Shown here piece after piece: positions 34,347-37,799 of a stretch of DNA of 37,799 nucleotides. The translations under genes were made by a program, and so were the position numbers. Each line of letters begins with the position of its first letter. Position 1 is the first letter of the stretch. The notes beneath the pieces were generated by a model that did no database searches, was not told the DNA's origin, and worked only from the letters and a program-made list of their open reading frames with translations. Source of the DNA: Rhodocyclaceae bacterium (GTDB lineage Bacteria; Pseudomonadota; Gammaproteobacteria; Burkholderiales; Rhodocyclaceae); contig JAGRFY010000029.1 in the NCBI GenBank assembly GCA_020445765.1, positions 27,049-64,847 on the forward strand. Reading direction: 5' to 3'.

Positions 34347-36173
34347 CTATGCGCCTCCGGCACTGCGCCTGCAGCTGTCGGCGTACGACTCATACTCATA
34401 CACGGCGGTGATCGTCGGAATCAGCCGAATCATCGAATCGCCGATCTGCATCTGCGCGTGGCTGACCGATCCATGGTGGTTCGCGAGGATCAGTCGGGCC
34501 AACTGTGAATCGTTCCAACTGGCGTAGTTTGCATCGACCTGGCGCTGCATGTCGCCGATCGACTCGAAGCGGCCGCTGCGGCGCTGGTCCGACACCAGCA
34601 TATTGCTGACCAGTTGGCGACGACGCGGATAGGCGTCCTTGGTCAGGGCATTGACGAAATGAAACTCGGACCCTTTCGGCAGGTTCAGGAAGGATTCGCC
34701 GAATTCCGCCCGCATCGCGTCGGGAATCGCGGTATCGAGCATGCGCCCCGTGGTTTCCGGGTCGCACTGGTAGACACGATGTAGAAATCCGCGTGCCGAC
34801 GCCGAGAACATCCCCGATCGGAACAGATTCTGCCGACCCGATCCCTTGATCAGGTCGAATGCACCAGACGCCGTCACGTCCTCGCTTCCTGCCGAAGAGA
34901 GTACGCGAAACCGCTTTTCAGGGTTGAACGGATTCCAGCTCGACGATTCGACGATGACGCCGCTGTGCGCCGCCTTGAAGGTCTTGTAGGCCAATGGAAT
35001 CGCCGCTTCGACGAACTCCGCGCCGAGCGGCAGGACGCGCAGGATCTTGCGCAGGTCACGATCGTCGATGAACATCGACGCTTCGTTGGCAAAGCTGGCC
35101 ACCAGGCCGCCGAACGCAAGCGCCCCGCCGGCAGTCTGGACGTAGGCCTTGGTTCGACCGATCAGACCGTCCGCGTCGGCGCGATATTCGCGATAGGCCG
35201 ACGGGTCGCGCCGGCGCATGTATTCCAGGGCAATGTTCTGCATGGCGAAGTCATTGGCGAAATCACCGAGCTTGATCGGTTTTCCGGCGCCGAATTCGTC
35301 TATGAACCGAATGTCCGCGTCGCTCAGCCACCGCGACAGTTCTCGTTGGGTCTGCCTGATACGCGCTTCGTCTCGGGCCAGCTGCGCCTTGCGCCTGAGA
35401 TCCACTGCATCCGCGAGCAGGCGAGCCGCCTTCTCGCGGCGATCGAGCAACTTTTCGTACTCGCCTTCCAGGTTCTGCCAGGTGTCATCCGCGTCCTCGG
35501 CAACACGGTTGGCCACCCGGGCGCCGACGACAAAGGCCGCCATGTTGAGCACACGTTGCATCTGCGCGCGGTCCAGACCTTGAGGCGCGGGCAGAGACAC
35601 CGATTCCTTGGCAAGCGCCTCTGGATCGCGGATCAGCGTATCCATGAAATGGTCGAGAGCGGCATAGCTGATTGCCCCACGCACCTGCCGGAAGCCCGCC
35701 ATGCCGATATTCTTGAGCAGAGCCTTCCAGTCGAATCGATCCACGCTGTCGAAGTTGCTCGCCGACGCATCTATGGCGCCCATCAGCGCAACAAAGGTCT
35801 CCTCTGTCCGCCTGCTGTCGGCCGCGGCCTTGATTGCTTTCAGTTCGTCGATCAACTCCTTGCCATTGACGGTTCCGTCGGCGAAAAACTTATCCAGTTG
35901 CGGCTCTGCGCGCATCCGTGTCGGACTCGAGCTGTAGGCAAGGGCGGGAGCGGGCGGCTGCACCGTCGCAGTCGACCGCTGCCGAGCGTTGGTGGTATCC
36001 GTGGCCGCAGTGGCCTGTTGCCCGCCGTTGCCTCGCACCTGGTCGATCGTGTCTCGCGCTGCGTCGACGATGTCGGTGAGCGGCTTCGTCGTCACGCATG
36101 CCGGCAGCGCGAGGGCCGCCAGCAGCAATGGCACCGTCAGCGCGCATCGGTTTTTCTTGTTCTTCTGACCCAT
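34347..36173 (-). CDS. Large lipoprotein of unknown function (608 aa)
   Basis: Lipobox LPAC with Cys26, followed by a Thr/Ala/Gln-rich low-complexity linker (about 45-85). The body is mostly helical and contains a charged, probably coiled-coil segment (about 230-285: EYEKLLDRREKAARLLADAV and onwards). I recognise no enzyme motif. Some Gly/Ala-rich hydrophobic stretches (around GGALAFGGLVASFANEA) might contact a membrane or pack inside the fold. Two late Cys (CDPETTG and DSCRRSAGG) could form a disulfide. I start at ATG 36173; the ATG at 36185 abuts GGGAGG. It heads the lipoprotein, CsgG-like, caspase operon (41 and 2 bp gaps) and may be the scaffold or receptor of the complex. Confidence 0.75.
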   Translation of the reverse strand: MGQKNKKNRCALTVPLLLAALALPACVTTKPLTDIVDAARDTIDQVRGNGGQQATAATDTTNARQRSTATVQPPAPALAYSSSPTRMRAEPQLDKFFADGTVNGKELIDELKAIKAAADSRRTEETFVALMGAIDASASNFDSVDRFDWKALLKNIGMAGFRQVRGAISYAALDHFMDTLIRDPEALAKESVSLPAPQGLDRAQMQRVLNMAAFVVGARVANRVAEDADDTWQNLEGEYEKLLDRREKAARLLADAVDLRRKAQLARDEARIRQTQRELSRWLSDADIRFIDEFGAGKPIKLGDFANDFAMQNIALEYMRRRDPSAYREYRADADGLIGRTKAYVQTAGGALAFGGLVASFANEASMFIDDRDLRKILRVLPLGAEFVEAAIPLAYKTFKAAHSGVIVESSSWNPFNPEKRFRVLSSAGSEDVTASGAFDLIKGSGRQNLFRSGMFSASARGFLHRVYQCDPETTGRMLDTAIPDAMRAEFGESFLNLPKGSEFHFVNALTKDAYPRRRQLVSNMLVSDQRRSGRFESIGDMQRQVDANYASWNDSQLARLILANHHGSVSHAQMQIGDSMIRLIPTITAVYEYESYADSCRRSAGGA

Positions 36174-36492
36174 GACTGTAAACATCCTCCCTGAATGAAT
36201 CGAGTATCCGGCCGAGTTGAATGCTTGCGAATAAATCGACGCAATTGCCGCCTATGCATCAGAACTTCTGACACCCACGACGCCTCGATTCGGTGCCCGC
36301 CCGGCACCAAATCCGTGCAGATTGGCCGAGCACAGCCGGTCTCTACCGAATGAGCGTACATATAAAAAGCCACATGCGTCGGGATGGCGGTGCGCCGCAA
36401 CGGTAACATGTTCGGCTTACGCTGAATGTTAATGGCAAGTTTCGTGCTCGCCGACACTGCAGCCGCAGCGCAGTGCCGGCCGGGCAACGCCG
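36174..36492. other. 319-bp region upstream of the lipoprotein-caspase operon
   Basis: No gene is supported. It contains the promoter-like pair at 36238-36265, a 13-bp palindrome TCAGAACTTCTGA (36259-36271) overlapping its -35 part, a 6-bp hairpin GGTGCC/GGCACC (36292-36308), and a CACTGC/GCAGTG hairpin (36455-36475) shortly after the stop of the CTERM gene. An AT-rich patch lies at 36359-36369. Confidence 0.5.
36238..36265 (-). promoter_or_regulatory. Putative ECF-type promoter of the lipoprotein-caspase operon
   Basis: On the minus strand, GTTCTGATG (36265 to 36257), 15 bases, then CGTC (36241 to 36238), 64 nt before the ATG at 36173. The nonamer matches GATCTGACG at seven of nine positions; spacing and -10 match the other copies exactly. 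Confidence 0.45.
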
Positions 36493-37194
36493 TCAGGCGC
36501 GTCGAACGGTGCGATCTCCGCGGCTGCGGCGACCGCTCCAGACCAGTCCGACCATTCCTGCACCGAGCAGTGCCGGCACGCCCGGAACGGGAACGGATAC
36601 GCCACCTGCGACGTCCGATCCAAGGGTAATGTCGTCGAAACCGACCTGGTTCAAGGTCCCACCGAAATCGACCGAGCGCGCGATGCCATCGAAGCGCACG
36701 CCGATAGGGTCCCAATTGCAGAAATCGCCGGTCGGATCACCGCTGCATCCACCATCCTGCCAGTTCAGCCTCAGATCGATCTGGGCGAGCACGCTGCCGG
36801 TTCCGTTCGGTCCGTCATAGACTCGGACGAATCCCGTATTGAAGTTGGTGGAATAGAAGAACGAGAATCCGGTATCGAAGCCGGCGTCGACATTCATGGT
36901 CGCTGCATCACCGGTCAGGAAGAACAGCACCGTGTCGGGCGATGGTTCGTTCGCGAAGTTGCCAATGCGCGGCTGCCCCTTGGTATCGCCGTCGGTAATG
37001 GCCAGCGATGCCGAGGTGAATGCAATTCCGTAGTTGGTTCCGGAATTGCCCACGCTATCAGTGCCGCCGTTATAGAAATCGTTCACAGACGCGAGATCAC
37101 CGACGCCTTCGAAGTCGAGAACGACGATTGCCGCATTGGCCGTCGAGGCAAGTGAAAGCAGACCGCTGCAGATCCAAAACCCAATACGATTCAT
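36493..37194 (-). CDS. Secreted protein with PEP-CTERM-like (VPxP) C-terminal sorting signal
   Basis: A 233-residue exported protein with a signal peptide (about 1-21, ending TANA). The mature part is beta-rich, with LDFEGVGDLASVNDFYNGGT, FSFFYSTNFNTGFVRVYDGP and FDDITLGSD, typical of PEP-CTERM proteins of the lectin-like DUF family. The tail is VPVPGVPALLGAGMVGLVW followed by SGRRSRG: a Pro motif, a hydrophobic helix and an Arg cluster, as used by exosortase or similar systems. No exosortase is encoded in the window. GGGAGA precedes the ATG at 37194. The protein is likely surface-bound or released after sorting. Ligand unknown. Confidence 0.82.
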   Translation of the reverse strand: MNRIGFWICSGLLSLASTANAAIVVLDFEGVGDLASVNDFYNGGTDSVGNSGTNYGIAFTSASLAITDGDTKGQPRIGNFANEPSPDTVLFFLTGDAATMNVDAGFDTGFSFFYSTNFNTGFVRVYDGPNGTGSVLAQIDLRLNWQDGGCSGDPTGDFCNWDPIGVRFDGIARSVDFGGTLNQVGFDDITLGSDVAGGVSVPVPGVPALLGAGMVGLVWSGRRSRGDRTVRRA

Positions 37195-37315
37195 GGTAAT
37201 TCTCCCGATTGAAATTGCATGTCGAACATGGATGTGCGCGTCGTTAGACCGATGACCCGATCACGCTAAAGGCGCCGTACCCGACCGCGCACAACGAAAG
37301 GGCCGCATTTTTCAG

Positions 37316-37343
37316 GACGCAAAATGTCGCGTTTTGTCGGATG
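37316..37343 (-). promoter_or_regulatory. Weak candidate ECF-type promoter of the CTERM gene
   Basis: On the minus strand, CATCCGACA (37343 to 37335; six of nine to GATCTGACG), 15 bases, then CGTC (37319 to 37316), about 120 nt before the ATG. It is the weakest member of the set. The same stretch also forms an imperfect palindrome around AAAATGTCGCGTTTT. Confidence 0.25.
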
Positions 37344-37394
37344 CTGGTCGGATCAGGGGGCGGTCGAGGCATCCGGAGCACAGGTCATGGCAAT

Positions 37395-37425
37395 GCGCCG
37401 ACATGCGGGAGAATCATGTCGGCGC
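37395..37425 (-). terminator. 11-bp perfect hairpin downstream of the MoaD-like gene
   Basis: GCGCCGACATG (37395-37405) pairs exactly with CATGTCGGCGC (37415-37425) around a 9-nt loop, 43 bp past the stop of the sulfur-carrier gene on the minus strand. No U-tract follows; it may still mark the transcript end. Confidence 0.45.
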
Positions 37426-37468
37426 GTGATGCCAGCCAGCGCCCGTCGTGATGATCCGGTGGCTTGGC

Positions 37469-37729
37469 TCAGCCGCCGCTCAGCGCCTGGACGATCAGCA
37501 CCTCGTCGGCGCCTTCCAAAGCCGCATCGACCGACGGCAGCTGCCGGCCGCGGCAGAACACGCGAATGTGCCGGCGAATCCGCTGCTGTTCGTCGACCAT
37601 GCGAAAGCGGATGCCCGGATAGTGGTGGTCGAGCTCGGACAGCAATTCGGCGAGGGTCGCGCCGTCGGCCTCGACCCAGGTCCGTTCACCGGTATAGCTG
37701 CGCAGCGCGCTCGGGATCAATACCCGCAT
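37469..37729 (-). CDS. MoaD/ThiS-family sulfur-carrier protein
   Basis: An 86-residue beta-grasp protein, MRVLIPSALRSYTG, with an acidic helix LAELLSELDHHYPGI, the segment IRVFCRGRQLP and a C-terminal tail DEVLIVQALSGG ending in Gly-Gly, the site of thiocarboxylation. Such carriers give sulfur to molybdopterin, thiamine or other products; the exact pathway cannot be told from this fragment. GGAG lies seven bases before the ATG. The stop of the upstream gene overlaps the start by one base (TGATG), so the two are coupled. Confidence 0.85.
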   Translation of the reverse strand: MRVLIPSALRSYTGERTWVEADGATLAELLSELDHHYPGIRFRMVDEQQRIRRHIRVFCRGRQLPSVDAALEGADEVLIVQALSGG

Positions 37730-37799
37730 CAATCGACTCCGTCGTCCCGCCGCGCGAATTCGATCGCGTAGATCTCGGGCAGGTGCCGGGCGATGCAGG
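37729..37799 (-). CDS. C-terminal end of an upstream gene (cut by window edge), possibly a BNR/sialidase-like repeat protein
   Basis: Only 23 complete codons are visible before the TGA (37731 to 37729): ARHLPEIYAIEFARR is the readable core. In other genomes MoaD-like genes of this type follow genes for WD40/YVTN/BNR-repeat glycosidase-like proteins whose ends resemble this (ARxLPxIYxVxFA); I recall this pattern but cannot check it. It is coupled by a one-base overlap to the carrier gene. Confidence 0.45.
   Translation of the reverse strand, partial: CIARHLPEIYAIEFARRDDGVD

Overview
The window is GC-rich, gene-dense bacterial chromosome with Gram-negative features: the LptB lipopolysaccharide ATPase, lipoproteins, an OmpA-type protein and a soluble lytic transglycosylase. 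The order thiL-pgpA-pncC-recA-recX and lptB-rpoN-hpf-ptsN-hprK points to a gammaproteobacterium. An hprK next to ptsN, the MTHFS/SfsA/MidA/FolM-like housekeeping set and the secreted-protein content suggest the Xanthomonadales/Chromatiales side, such as a Wenzhouxiangella-like lineage, but no rRNA or tRNA is present to settle this. The synthetase for the osmoprotectant N-acetylglutaminylglutamine amide at the left edge fits a halotolerant organism.

Layout. 1-745: start of an asparagine-synthetase-type NAGGN amidotransferase (minus). 1100-8709: a long co-directional housekeeping run (thiL, pgpA, pncC, recA, recX, lptB, rpoN, hpf, ptsN, hprK), broken by a promoter and a structured leader in front of ptsN. 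8730-11510 (minus): a degenerate cyclase/FHA protein, ttcA and a pteridine-reductase-like SDR. 11596-12750: midA-type methyltransferase (plus). 12758-20606 (minus): a small acidic protein, an alpha/beta hydrolase coupled to a GST, a PBP1C-like protein coupled to cca, an NDUFA9-like epimerase and slt. 20660-22253: the folate enzyme MTHFS facing sfsA, then a small conserved protein. 22434-24095 (minus): an ECF sigma factor, a tiny membrane protein (possible anti-sigma) and an unusual signal peptidase I.

24442-37194 is an accessory block and the most interesting part. Almost every product is secreted, lipidated or membrane-bound: a DnaJ-type zinc-finger membrane protein; a secreted caspase-like protease with an EF-hand loop; a secreted serpin two bases downstream of it; a secreted beta-rich protein; an OmpA-domain protein; an ECF sigma factor with a membrane partner; and, on the other strand, an operon of a 608-aa lipoprotein, a CsgG-like lipoprotein and a second secreted caspase-like protease, followed by a VPxP-CTERM-type secreted protein. 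Three start regions (zinc-finger gene, caspase-serpin, 191-aa protein) share TCTGACG, 15-16 bases, then CGTC. A looser copy lies before the lipoprotein operon and a weaker one before the CTERM gene. This is the two-part form of an ECF promoter and suggests one regulon. My reading is an envelope protease-inhibitor system. The serpin reactive loop has Lys at the canonical P1, which suits the basic P1 preference expected of an orthocaspase with an Asp-x-Cys active site.

The right edge holds a MoaD/ThiS-type sulfur carrier and the last codons of the gene before it.
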